Assembly (NCBI RefSeq): GCF_000497045.1
Contig: NW_015961950.1
Location: 124,001-188,000 of the forward strand
DNA length: 64,000 nt
Direction: 5' to 3'
Source of the DNA: Kalmanozyma brasiliensis GHG001
Lineage: Eukaryota; Basidiomycota; Ustilaginomycetes; Ustilaginales
The position numbers were made by a program, and so were the translations under genes. Below, piece after piece: positions 1 to 9,460 of this stretch. Below the pieces are notes generated by a model, which was given only the letters and a program-made list of their open reading frames with translations, ran no database searches and was not told the DNA's origin. The stretch's first letter is position 1; every line of letters starts with the position of its first letter.

Positions 1-217
1 GTAGATCAGCGCCAGACTTTTGCCAATCCTGGATCGATATGCGCCTGGATGTGTGACCGTCTGACTGTGAAGCAGGAGCGTCGAAGATGGGACACGGACG
101 CTCGCGGCATCGTACGAGGCCCTCACAGTCGACAGTCCAAGCTCATCACTGAACGAGACACACACACACGCCTCGACAGCGTCAGCCGCAGCTCCATGCA
201 AAGACGTTCATTCATCA
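1..217. other. 3' flank of SEC7, no gene seen
   Basis: This short stretch lies downstream of the minus-strand SEC7 stop codon. It holds a short CA microsatellite near 160-172 and no convincing coding sequence. The next gene to the left is outside the window, so nothing more can be said. Confidence 0.5.
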
Positions 218-3200
218 CTAAGGCGACCGCGGTCCGCTACTCCTCCTCATCCCCTCACCCAACACCTTCTCCCTCTCCTTGCCGTCTGCGATCTTCCTCT
301 TCCTCTCCGCCTCCTTCTCCACATCGATCATCCCTCTACTCACGCCCACCTTGAACAGGAACACCCTGAGCGCCTCTGCAATCTCCCCTGGCAGCGGTTC
401 TTTGGACAACAGATCCACCGCGAGCGCATAAAACTCCTTGCTGTGTTGCGTGAACACCTCGCCATCGAACGTGCAGATGCCTGTAAAAATTTCGCCGACG
501 ACAGGGCTCCATGCAGCAATATTCCTCGCCTGGGTCTCGGGATCGAGCGGGAGGAAGCCGCACACGATCTCGTAGCCCAAAGGAACGAGCTCGTCGCGAA
601 TCTGCGTGTGAAGCCCCACATGCGCCGGTCGGGAATCGCCATGCATGCGCACGAGGATGTGCACCAGTGTGGCGGCAGAGGACGATTCCTGCTTGAGCAG
701 GTTGGGGAGCTGTTTCATGAACCCCACCTTCCACAGTGCGACACGGAGGTCTTTGTCGGCGTTGAAGCGTTTCGAGAAGGTGTACGAGTCCTCGAGGACG
801 GACGTGAGTCGGAGGAGTTGAGCGGCAGGCATGGTCTGATACACCTCTTCGTTTTGCAACAGCTCCTGGGTCGTTTCGATGAGCAGCAGTTGCAGGACGC
901 ACTTGACGATGATCTGCTTGAAGATGCGACGTCGTTCCGAGCCGGACATCGGTTGCACTGCTGCCGCTGCTGCTGGCTCGCCGACCTGTCGCGAAGCGTC
1001 AGCCGCAGGGGAGAGCGGGTTCCCATTGGCCCCCGCGACATCCCTGGGCGACTCCGCCGGACTCCCAGCACTCGTTCCGCTACCATCCGCCCGCAACACA
1101 GGATCGAACAGCTGATGCGCCGTCGTCGTCCTAAACAACTGCACAAACGTATCCACCACCGCTCCCCACCTCTCCTCGCTGAGCTTCCGCACGTTCTTCT
1201 CCAGCAGACTCTGCAGGCAGCTCGTGCCGATCCTCGCCAGCGTGTCGTTCTCCTGGCAGATGCATGCGCACAGCAGTTCCAGCAGCCCGGGTAGCAACCG
1301 CTCGAGCGTGTCAAAGTAGAACGTCCACAGGTCGACCAAGTTCCGAAGAGCTTGGATGAGCGTGGTGCTGAGCCAGACGGACATGTCTTCGTTGCTCGAG
1401 AAGCGCGCTACGTCCTGACGCGAGTGGAGGACCGAGAAGATAGGGAAGAGGATTTCCTGGCAGACGGTGTCCCAGAAATCGGGACGGAAGGACTTGCCGT
1501 ATCGCTTGAGGATGGAGAAGAGGCTGTCGAGCGCGACGCGACGGACCTCGAGGTCTTCTCCGGTCATGATGATGTCGCGGAAGGCAAAGAGGACCGGGAA
1601 CCAGAAGCGAACCATCGGATCGTCCGTCAGGGGCGTGCTGACCGCGGGGCCGGGATCGCCTCCTTCCTCAATGGGGCACTCCTTGGCGTCGAGCATCGCC
1701 TTCACCATCCCGCGCAGAAGCTCGGTGGCCTTGAGACTGATCTTCTGCTTGTTCGACTTGGCGAAGTGGGTCAAGCAGATGCACAGATCTGCAAAGGAGC
1801 CGTTGATGATGATGACGCCCAAGTGGTTGGCGTTGAGATGGCGAACGAGGTCAAAGGCGTGCGCCGAGACCCGCTCGGACGACACATTGGCTGCAGCACT
1901 GAACACGCCGAACATGGTCCTCCATCCGGATCGAATGTTGTCCGCCCTCGACTGGATCATCTGCGCAAGACACTGCAGCACCATCTCTTTCGCTTCCGAG
2001 TTCCTGTTGCGCTGGATGGTGATCTCGAACGGCTTCAGGAAGTCTTTCTGGAATTTGAAGTGGGGCAGCTCCTCCTTCTCGAGGAAGTGCATCGCGAGCT
2101 GTCGAAGCGAGTCCAGACCAAAGGCGGAGACGTGCACATTGGGGTGACAGCAGACCATGTTGAAGTGCTCGCCGAGGATGGCCCAGATGTTGGACCACTC
2201 CAGTCGGATACGGCCCATGTTGTAGTACGAGATCTCGACCAGCTTTTGCAGCGAGAACATGCGTGGGTGCTCGCTGAGGCCAAAGGACTGGATCTCTTCC
2301 CACGAGACGTCGGAGAGCGCTTGCACAAAGTCGACGATCGCCGTGCCGGACAGCGAGCCGCTGGATGAGAAGACTCGGTCGGCTGCGACAGTGACTTCCG
2401 AAGATCCGCCCGCCTGCAAGACTTCGTTGTTGGGCAACGAGGGCTGTCGAGCCTTGTTGCCGTTAGCCGCTGCCGCGTTGGCCGAAGAAATGCGCCTGCC
2501 GAGATCGGGCAGTTGTCGACCGTCCATGCCGCCACTGATGAGCTGGAAGCGCTCCAGCTGGCTGACACAGGCCAGCACTTCCCTCCAGCTGCCTCTGAGG
2601 TAGTTACCCTCGCTGTGCGCCACACCGAGCAGCAGCTTGATCGCCTCGACATTCTTGCTCTTCATCTCGCCCAGGTTGTTGAGGAAGGTGAACTTGGCCA
2701 GCGTCGTGACAAAGGCGTTTCGCTCCAGCTCGAGACCGAAGAAACAGACAATCTTGATCGCGTCTCGGAAGCCCTCGAGCGACTTCTCGACGACATCAGG
2801 GTCATCCGACTCCTGCAGAGGACCAGAGATACCGGCTAGGAAGGGCATCCAAGCGACCTCGAACATGGGCTTGACGTGCTCAAAGTGCGAGGCGGAGAAG
2901 AACTGCTCGGCGGCCGCACGCTGCTGAGGCGCGATGCGTCGCTGTGCGCGGACCATGGTGCGGAAGAGCGCCTCGGTCTTGTTCGCCATGCCCTCGGACT
3001 GCAACACGTACGCTTCTCGTTGCAGGTCTCGTCCCGCTCCAGCAATGGCATTCGCCAGACCGGACGACGAAGACGATGCAGGCGCAGGAGCAGCCACCTC
3101 GTCCTTCATCTTGATCTCGTTGGTCTGGATCTCGTCATACACAGAACGCAGATACTCTTCCGGCAGACTTTTGCCGTCGTCGATGCCCGAGTTGTTCTTG

Positions 3201-6200
3201 ACAAAGTCCTGCAATGTCATCCTATGCTTGACCTGTCGATTGTGCGCGTCAGTGTTGAGCATGATGACCGAGTAGGCAAAGACATAGGCGGTGTCTGCAT
3301 TGGCAAAGGCGTTCGGGTTGCCGTGGATGAATCGCTCGGCAAACTTGAGCATGTATCGATCGATCTTTTGCGACTCTCCTGGCAGACGGAATGCTTGCAA
3401 GAAGCGTCGAAGCGCGGCGGTGAATTCGAGACCTTCGAAGTTCATCAGGTCAACGAACGCGTGCATGATGGCATTGCTCTCCGGTGTACCTTCACCGAGG
3501 AACTCGCCAATCTGCGCCTTGCTGAGGCCGTCGGCATAAAGCAGGAAACGCGCAATGTCGGCGGGCTCGCGCGAGCGAATGAAGCCGTCCTTGACGAGGA
3601 CATCAATCCCGCGCTTGGGCTTGAAGTTGAACTTGCGGATGCCTTCGAGCAGGAGCGTCTTGCGCTGTTTGGCGTTCTCGAAGCGGCTTGGGTCATCTTG
3701 TGGCTCGGGCGTCTGGTCGCGAGCGATCTCTGTGATGCCGCTCGTGCCCAGATGCGAAGGCTGGCCTTGCGCTCCGGCAGCCGGACTGGATTGGCCGCCG
3801 GAATCCATGAGGTTCTCGCTGTCAAGGGTGACAGTCTCGTTGCCGATACGAACCTCTTCGCTAGCACGCGGCGAGCCAGTCGTATCCCCGGGGTGCCCGT
3901 TGAGGTGTTGGCCAGCGGCATCAGAGGATGCAGAGGCGCGGCTGGACCATTCGACCAGCGAGCGGAGCACGGAGCAGAGGCAGTCCAGACCCTGTCGCTT
4001 GAGTCGGGCCTCCACAGACTGACTGCCACCGGAAGACGACTGCGTCGGATCGTCGCCAGCGGTGCTGAGCGTTGGTGGGATCGCAGGTCCCGAAGTACTA
4101 GCTCTCGGCAACGCAGCAGACGAAGCAGCGTCCTTGTCTGTCTTTCCGTCGGCACTTGCTGTTACGTGCGCCTGTGCGATCTTGGAGATGACGTTCATCA
4201 GTCGCTCGTAGATGTTGTCCAGCGCCGTCCTGTCGCAATCGTAGTTTAGGTAGATCTCGACCAGTGCTTGCGGGCTCTGGCAGAGGCGAATCAGCACACC
4301 GAGCAGGATCGACTTTTGCTTTGCCGTCGACGTGCGCATTTCGAGGATGGGCAAGAATATCTCGTTGAGCAACACCTCGATCTCCTTCTTGAGCTTGGTG
4401 CGCATGCCATCGAGGATGTGCCAGAAGATCTCGCAGCTGATCTCAAAGACCTGGTTGATGCTCGAAACGGCATTTCGACTGAGACTGAGGCAGAGGTACT
4501 GCTTGACGGCTTGAACGAATTGGGTCTGCTCGCCGGTGGTGGTGCTGTGGATGATGACGCTTGGGTCAGTGAAGATGGCCATGTGTGATTGAAGGATGGT
4601 GAGGATGAGGTGCAGCGAGAGCAGCTTCGATCGCATTGCGTGCGACTTGAGGTCGCGCTCGCTCTCGGCACCGAGGGGCTTCATCGTAAGCTTGCACAGA
4701 GCGCGCAGGACGAGGAAGGCATCCTTGACGAAAAGCTCGGCCGTGCTCATGTTGGCAAGACTGCCGGCATTGTCGCGTTCTGATGCGCCCTCGAATGACT
4801 TGCGGTCCTCGAGGCTTTGAAGCGTGACCTTTTCAACTTTGGCTGATGCTGCTGCGCTCTGTGCGTCCGCATTGTCCGCCTCATTTTGTCCGTTCGTCTC
4901 AGCTGCGTCAGCGTTTGAATCTTCCTCCTTGTGAGCGCTCGAGTTGCCGTTGGATCGCAGCTGAGAGACGTCAGAAGTGCTGTGAGACGCTGAGACGGCC
5001 CCAGAAGCGGGAGTACCGCTTCGTGGCACGCGTGCAAAGACGTGATGGACCATCTGCGTGAGACTGCCCTGAGCAATGGCCTGATTGGCGGGCGATTTGC
5101 TCATGAGGAAGACGTTGTACACGGTGCGCACCGCTGTGAGCAAGCTCGACTGGTGAACGTGCACGGTGGTCGACAGCACGGAAGCGAGTAGCGCCTTGAT
5201 GATTTGCAGCGCGACTTTGTCGTCCAAGTTCTCCTGATAGCAGTCGCAGATGGTCTCTGTGACAAGATCGGCGAGTGTCTGCGGTGGCTGACCAGCAGCG
5301 ATGATGGCACTGGCCACAGCGGTGGGGTCGTCCTCAGCGAAGAAGGCGTAGCTGACGAGCTTGCTGATGCAGTCGAGACTGGTGATGGTGAGGTTGTTGC
5401 TGCGCGTTCTGCACGCCAGCCGAAGCGGTTCAAATACGACGCGGGGATCCAGAACGGGCTGCTCCGCTTCTGCTGAGTTTGGCGACGCGGTGTAGGCGGC
5501 CGCTGCCTTGACCATGTCCAAGGCCCCATTGGCAGCTTCTTTGAGCTCCTTGTTCTTCTTGGCTTCTTTCGAGGTGGCGATGGTCTCGAGCGCAGAAACG
5601 ACAAAGACGGCGCTGCCTTTGTTCAAGCTTTTGAGACTGGAGCGTGAATGGACGGTGGTGGCATTGGTGGTGGTGGTCGAAACCGAAGAAGAGCGGCGCG
5701 TCCTTGCCATGCTAGCGCGAGAGCTGGATGCTTCGGGAGGTGGCGGTGTTGCCTGCGCTGCGGTATCTGCTGGTGGCTCGTTGGCACTGTCGACGATGCT
5801 TTGGCGAGTGACTTGCTGCGGCAAAGATTCCTTTGCGGGTGGTTCGGGTGCTTCCGGCGTTGCTGTCGCGCCTTGCTGTGCTGAGTGAGGCTGTGCGTGG
5901 GAAGATCCTTCGTTTTGTTCGAATGCTCCGTTGAGGCCCGAGGGGATGGTTTCGGTGGTGTCGGTGATGGCGATGTCGGGGACTCCCGCTGTGGCTAGCG
6001 GTGCCTCTTCCGGCGCTGCGTCATCCAGTCGGATCTCCTCCGAGGCTGGAAGAGAGACCTCTTGGTCTTCCCCTGCTGGTGCATCGGGCTGCCCACCAAT
6101 TTGAGATGCTGCTGTCGAGGCGTGATCACCATCGATTTGTTCCGTCGACGTATGCCCGGCAGCATCGTTGCTTTCTTGTGTCGAAGCCGGTGGGTCTACG

Positions 6201-6271
6201 AGACTAGTGCCGGCAGAAGGAAGGTGCGGTTTCGAGGACGCCTCAGCGCCATTCGCCTCGTGATCCGTCAT
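218..6271 (-). CDS. SEC7: ARF guanine-nucleotide exchange factor Sec7 (BIG family)
   Basis: A single-exon protein of 2017 aa. Large Golgi ARF-GEFs of this type load GTP on Arf1 at the trans-Golgi network and endosomes to start vesicle budding. The first 220 residues are disordered and Ser/Thr/Pro/Glu-rich. A DCB-like helical region follows, then the HUS box (NYDCD, about residue 680). The catalytic Sec7 domain spans roughly residues 860-1055 and contains the motif FRLPGESQ, whose glutamic finger is E966, and the MLNTDAHN motif. HDS-type helical repeats fill the rest up to a short basic C-terminus. Length matches yeast Sec7 (about 2000 aa). The ATG at 6271 is the first in-frame Met and opens an acidic leader. 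The catalytic Glu is present, so it should be active. Start and family are well supported; exact domain borders are by eye. Confidence 0.95.
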   Translation of the reverse strand: MTDHEANGAEASSKPHLPSAGTSLVDPPASTQESNDAAGHTSTEQIDGDHASTAASQIGGQPDAPAGEDQEVSLPASEEIRLDDAAPEEAPLATAGVPDIAITDTTETIPSGLNGAFEQNEGSSHAQPHSAQQGATATPEAPEPPAKESLPQQVTRQSIVDSANEPPADTAAQATPPPPEASSSRASMARTRRSSSVSTTTTNATTVHSRSSLKSLNKGSAVFVVSALETIATSKEAKKNKELKEAANGALDMVKAAAAYTASPNSAEAEQPVLDPRVVFEPLRLACRTRSNNLTITSLDCISKLVSYAFFAEDDPTAVASAIIAAGQPPQTLADLVTETICDCYQENLDDKVALQIIKALLASVLSTTVHVHQSSLLTAVRTVYNVFLMSKSPANQAIAQGSLTQMVHHVFARVPRSGTPASGAVSASHSTSDVSQLRSNGNSSAHKEEDSNADAAETNGQNEADNADAQSAAASAKVEKVTLQSLEDRKSFEGASERDNAGSLANMSTAELFVKDAFLVLRALCKLTMKPLGAESERDLKSHAMRSKLLSLHLILTILQSHMAIFTDPSVIIHSTTTGEQTQFVQAVKQYLCLSLSRNAVSSINQVFEISCEIFWHILDGMRTKLKKEIEVLLNEIFLPILEMRTSTAKQKSILLGVLIRLCQSPQALVEIYLNYDCDRTALDNIYERLMNVISKIAQAHVTASADGKTDKDAASSAALPRASTSGPAIPPTLSTAGDDPTQSSSGGSQSVEARLKRQGLDCLCSVLRSLVEWSSRASASSDAAGQHLNGHPGDTTGSPRASEEVRIGNETVTLDSENLMDSGGQSSPAAGAQGQPSHLGTSGITEIARDQTPEPQDDPSRFENAKQRKTLLLEGIRKFNFKPKRGIDVLVKDGFIRSREPADIARFLLYADGLSKAQIGEFLGEGTPESNAIMHAFVDLMNFEGLEFTAALRRFLQAFRLPGESQKIDRYMLKFAERFIHGNPNAFANADTAYVFAYSVIMLNTDAHNRQVKHRMTLQDFVKNNSGIDDGKSLPEEYLRSVYDEIQTNEIKMKDEVAAPAPASSSSSGLANAIAGAGRDLQREAYVLQSEGMANKTEALFRTMVRAQRRIAPQQRAAAEQFFSASHFEHVKPMFEVAWMPFLAGISGPLQESDDPDVVEKSLEGFRDAIKIVCFFGLELERNAFVTTLAKFTFLNNLGEMKSKNVEAIKLLLGVAHSEGNYLRGSWREVLACVSQLERFQLISGGMDGRQLPDLGRRISSANAAAANGNKARQPSLPNNEVLQAGGSSEVTVAADRVFSSSGSLSGTAIVDFVQALSDVSWEEIQSFGLSEHPRMFSLQKLVEISYYNMGRIRLEWSNIWAILGEHFNMVCCHPNVHVSAFGLDSLRQLAMHFLEKEELPHFKFQKDFLKPFEITIQRNRNSEAKEMVLQCLAQMIQSRADNIRSGWRTMFGVFSAAANVSSERVSAHAFDLVRHLNANHLGVIIINGSFADLCICLTHFAKSNKQKISLKATELLRGMVKAMLDAKECPIEEGGDPGPAVSTPLTDDPMVRFWFPVLFAFRDIIMTGEDLEVRRVALDSLFSILKRYGKSFRPDFWDTVCQEILFPIFSVLHSRQDVARFSSNEDMSVWLSTTLIQALRNLVDLWTFYFDTLERLLPGLLELLCACICQENDTLARIGTSCLQSLLEKNVRKLSEERWGAVVDTFVQLFRTTTAHQLFDPVLRADGSGTSAGSPAESPRDVAGANGNPLSPAADASRQVGEPAAAAAVQPMSGSERRRIFKQIIVKCVLQLLLIETTQELLQNEEVYQTMPAAQLLRLTSVLEDSYTFSKRFNADKDLRVALWKVGFMKQLPNLLKQESSSAATLVHILVRMHGDSRPAHVGLHTQIRDELVPLGYEIVCGFLPLDPETQARNIAAWSPVVGEIFTGICTFDGEVFTQHSKEFYALAVDLLSKEPLPGEIAEALRVFLFKVGVSRGMIDVEKEAERKRKIADGKEREKVLGEGMRRSSGPRSP

Positions 6272-6821
6272 GATTCCAGCCGTATGGTTGCTGCTGTGGC
6301 CCCTCGAGAGTGCGGGTGACAGTGTCGTGGTGATGGGGCAGAAAGAACGAGGATGATCACGGCCAGGTCACTGATGCGTTGGAAACCTAAAAACGTGCCG
6401 GCTACAGCACTGCAATTCTTCCAGCTGGCCGAAGCAACGCGCGGATCACCTTCCGAGAAAGGGTGCAAACGGCAACAGAGAGCGTTTCGCGGACTCTCAA
6501 CTCAAATGCACAGCGGGAGCCTCAACAGTCCCGATCCACAGCCAAGAACTGCGAGACACGCGCCGGTCTCACCTTTTTTCGACCAAGTGACCGCCCTACT
6601 TTTGCTAGTCTAACATCGTACGACTTTTTTGCGATGCGATTTCGTCGTGACCGCTCACCTTCAGCAAAGGCACACAGTGAGTTCAGACGATGCAGAGACT
6701 CCTTGAGAGGGTATAAGATGGTTGCGGTGAGAGTCAGAATCGGATCAGGGAGATATGGTGCGCAATGTACATCGAAGGAGGTCGGGATATCGTTCGTGAC
6801 AGTGTCGTCATGTCTCTGAGG
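6272..6821. promoter_or_regulatory. SEC7 upstream region / MOB1 3' region
   Basis: About 550 bp between two genes on the same (minus) strand. It should carry the SEC7 promoter and the MOB1 terminator. I see no clear TATA box and no RNA gene, and the short ORFs here lack family features. Confidence 0.4.
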
Positions 6822-7475
6822 TTATGCCTCGCCCAAGATGGCCTCATTGAGCTCGACCAATGGCGCCAGCTCTCGTGGCTCTACCAGCTGGAACTCGGTG
6901 ATGAACAGCAAAAAGTGACGGTACGACGTGTTGAGATGCGCCTCGATGCTGAGTGCGCACACCTGGGCAAAGTGGTGGTTGTAGATGTGCGCGTACACAC
7001 GGAAGAGTCTCCTGAGAATCGACTTCACCACAGCAGGGAAGTTCTTGGGGAAAGGAACGCCAACTTTGCTGGGGAAGAGCTCCTCATCGTCGAGCTGCGA
7101 CTGCACCCAGTTCATCAGGCAGTCGACGTATTCTGGCGCCGACATCTTGGTGGGTCGGCGGTAAAGCGCCGAGTTGGCGTCCTGCCAGTGGTACTCAAAG
7201 CGGGGACCAGCGCACATCACTGGGCACTCGGTCGATGTGCAGAACTCGGTGATGGTACCGTACAGCATGTTGACGTGGTTGAAAAAGTCGACCGTGTTGA
7301 CCGCGAGCCACTCGTTAAGATCCTCGCCCTCCGGAAGCACTACCGCCAGGCGAAGGTTGCCACTGCCGAGTGTCGCTTCCGCATATCGCTTGAGCTGATA
7401 CTGTTTGGTGCCCTCGGGGATGTTGCGCTTGGGCTTGAAGGTGCGCGTCTTGGACAGACCGAAGAAGGACGACAT
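6822..7475 (-). CDS. MOB1: MOB1 kinase activator (Mob1/phocein family)
   Basis: A 217-aa protein, the usual length for MOB1, starting at an ATG that opens MSSFFGLSKTRTFKPK. The N-terminal half contains the family signature IPEGTKQYQL, LGSGNLR and LPEGEDLNEW. Zinc-binding positions are kept: Cys in EFC and ECPVM, then His in RVYAHIYNHHF. MOB1 proteins bind and activate NDR/LATS-type kinases (Dbf2/Sid2 in yeasts) in mitotic exit and septation. The sequence follows the MOB1 branch rather than the MOB2 or phocein branches. It is single-exon and lies between the zinc-knuckle gene and SEC7, all on the minus strand. No oddities were seen. Confidence 0.95.
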   Translation of the reverse strand: MSSFFGLSKTRTFKPKRNIPEGTKQYQLKRYAEATLGSGNLRLAVVLPEGEDLNEWLAVNTVDFFNHVNMLYGTITEFCTSTECPVMCAGPRFEYHWQDANSALYRRPTKMSAPEYVDCLMNWVQSQLDDEELFPSKVGVPFPKNFPAVVKSILRRLFRVYAHIYNHHFAQVCALSIEAHLNTSYRHFLLFITEFQLVEPRELAPLVELNEAILGEA

Positions 7476-7960
7476 CTTGTCTATCTATGTGAAGTGGTAC
7501 GTCGTCGAAGCTGTTGCAGATGTGTGGCTGGGTAAGTGTTGCGTCTGTCGTGTGATCTTGATGTGAGATGCGAGTGCAGACGAGCGCGAGGAGCGGTAAC
7601 AGGGAGCAGACGATGAAGAAGTGAGATGATGATGGTTGCAGATGAGAAGCAACGCTGCATCGGAAGTTCAAAAGTGTCATTTTAGAGTCAGGGGCAAGGT
7701 CGAGATCAACACTCTCTCCTCTACGCAGGCTCAGACGCGTGTTTTGTTCAAGATCAACACCCTCACTCCTCGACCCTGCATAAGTTTCAATTCGGAATTT
7801 TGTATTGACGCTTGATCTTGGTGGTAGGGTTGATTTCAAAACTTGGAATTGCTTCGCGCAGCACCTCTTGAGCTGGACGAGGGTCAAGCTGAGGCAGAAT
7901 CGCTTGCCTCTTCCTCCGCTTCCTTCTCTTCGTCCATCGCCTCGCCTTCGGAACGGCGCT

Positions 7961-8992
7961 CTAGGCGATACGGTTCATCGGCCTGGTGTGGCAAGCTTCG
8001 ACCTCAGGATGGCCACAAGTATACTCGCAATGCGACTTTCTTCCACATCGAGCGCAGAGACGCTCGGGCTTAGGAACGACGCCCCTGAGATCCGAGTTGT
8101 TTCGACGGCATGGTTCGCAAACATCACCCCGGTTCTCAAAATGAAGCTGGCAACACTCTTCTCCAAAGTGGAGCCAGCCTGGTAGCATGCCCGCGTGGTA
8201 TCTGGCGCTCAGGAAGCGGGCCAAGATGACCACTCTGTGCCTCGAAAAGGGGCAGGAATCGGATGGATAGATTCTGATCGCTTCGAACTGGACCAAATTG
8301 CGAAGCTGGAAGCCAGCATACAGCAATGTCTCGTGGAGATCGACCCATACGCCGATGCCGCGCAGGCCGATGATGATGTGGTCGTCTGCAAGGAAGACGC
8401 CAACCTTCTGATGGAACAGGTTGGAGCCTTGCCAGCTGAGCTTGAGCTTGTGCCCAGTTCGGTAAGCCTTGACGTGTCGGAACGTCACATCGACGTAGCA
8501 CGACGGGGACGACGGGAAGTGGAACTCTGGTTCACCGCCAACTGTAGGATCGAGCTGAGCCTTGATCTGCTTTGTGAACGCTCTCGTGGCCTCGTAAATG
8601 GCGTCTGGTGTCCAGAGGTACGGCTCTTTGAATGCGAATCTGTGCAGTCGCGCTGATTCGGAGCGCTCTACGAATGGGCTTGGGAAGTGTTGCGTGCGGC
8701 GGCTCGTGATCAAGATCTGATGTGGCGCTGACGCGGGAAACATGAGGGTCCAGTCCTCATCGGCGGTGATGCTCGATCCTTGGCTTGTGGGAATGCAGCC
8801 TGTAGCGGGTTTGACTGCTAGAGAGGCATCGCCCTTCTTGCTCTCAACCGGGGTCTCGATCGCCAACAGCGAGCGGTCTTCAGCATTCAGACGTCGGTGA
8901 AGCCTCCACAGCTTTCGACTGACCTTGACGGGTGGCTCATCTTGCATTGCCTGAGAATCTGTCGCGTCGTCTTTGGGCTTACGCTTGGACAT
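7961..8992 (-). CDS. Solitary CCHC zinc-knuckle protein, gag-like, function unknown
   Basis: A 343-aa single-exon protein starting at ATG 8992 (MSKRKPKDD, a basic, nuclear-signal-like leader) and ending at TAG 7961. I do not recognise an enzyme family. The C-terminal 80 residues are Cys/His-rich and contain an exact CX2CX4HX4C zinc knuckle (CARCGRKSHCEYTC), preceded by another Cys-rich segment (EECC and CEPC). This layout, a globular middle followed by terminal zinc knuckles, is typical of Gag or LINE ORF1 proteins. No reverse transcriptase, integrase or terminal repeats lie nearby, so it may be a domesticated gag-like gene or a lineage-specific nucleic-acid-binding protein. Codon use looks like that of its neighbours. 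Coding status is good; function is open. Confidence 0.65.
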   Translation of the reverse strand: MSKRKPKDDATDSQAMQDEPPVKVSRKLWRLHRRLNAEDRSLLAIETPVESKKGDASLAVKPATGCIPTSQGSSITADEDWTLMFPASAPHQILITSRRTQHFPSPFVERSESARLHRFAFKEPYLWTPDAIYEATRAFTKQIKAQLDPTVGGEPEFHFPSSPSCYVDVTFRHVKAYRTGHKLKLSWQGSNLFHQKVGVFLADDHIIIGLRGIGVWVDLHETLLYAGFQLRNLVQFEAIRIYPSDSCPFSRHRVVILARFLSARYHAGMLPGWLHFGEECCQLHFENRGDVCEPCRRNNSDLRGVVPKPERLCARCGRKSHCEYTCGHPEVEACHTRPMNRIA

Positions 8993-9460
8993 GGCCGTGT
9001 GGATCAGCTTCAGCCTGAGCTCGTCTCACCAATTGTGGTAGCTGTCAGTGAAGTGTCAAGTCAGAAGCTGAGAAGGGTCTTGTCGGTGGCGGAGCTTTGT
9101 TCTTTGCGGTGGGGTTGGAATGGAAGCTGAGTCTCGATTCAGTGATCCCTTTCAGCCTCGCCCAAGAGGTCCGAGCTTCATTGAGCCCCTAACCTTTCAT
9201 GTAGAGAGTACCCACCCGGGCGATTCATTGGTCCAGGACAACGAACACTAAGCATGGGCCCTTTTTAGAGGTACACGCACGCTTCTTGACCCCGCTTGCG
9301 CTGCACAGCAGCAACGGTCCAGAAATAATCTGTGTGCGCGAGTTTGCTCTTACTTGTGACTCAACGCACAATCATCTTCAAAGCAGGCAGCTTGAGGATC
9401 TAGAATGACTGCGATTATAGCGAACGAAACTTGAGAAACGACTGAATGCGGTATATGCGA
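8993..9460. other. Intergenic, upstream of the zinc-knuckle gene
   Basis: About 470 bp between the zinc-knuckle gene start and the GT2 stop, both on the minus strand. It presumably holds the zinc-knuckle promoter. No RNA gene, repeat or clear promoter box was seen. Confidence 0.35.
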
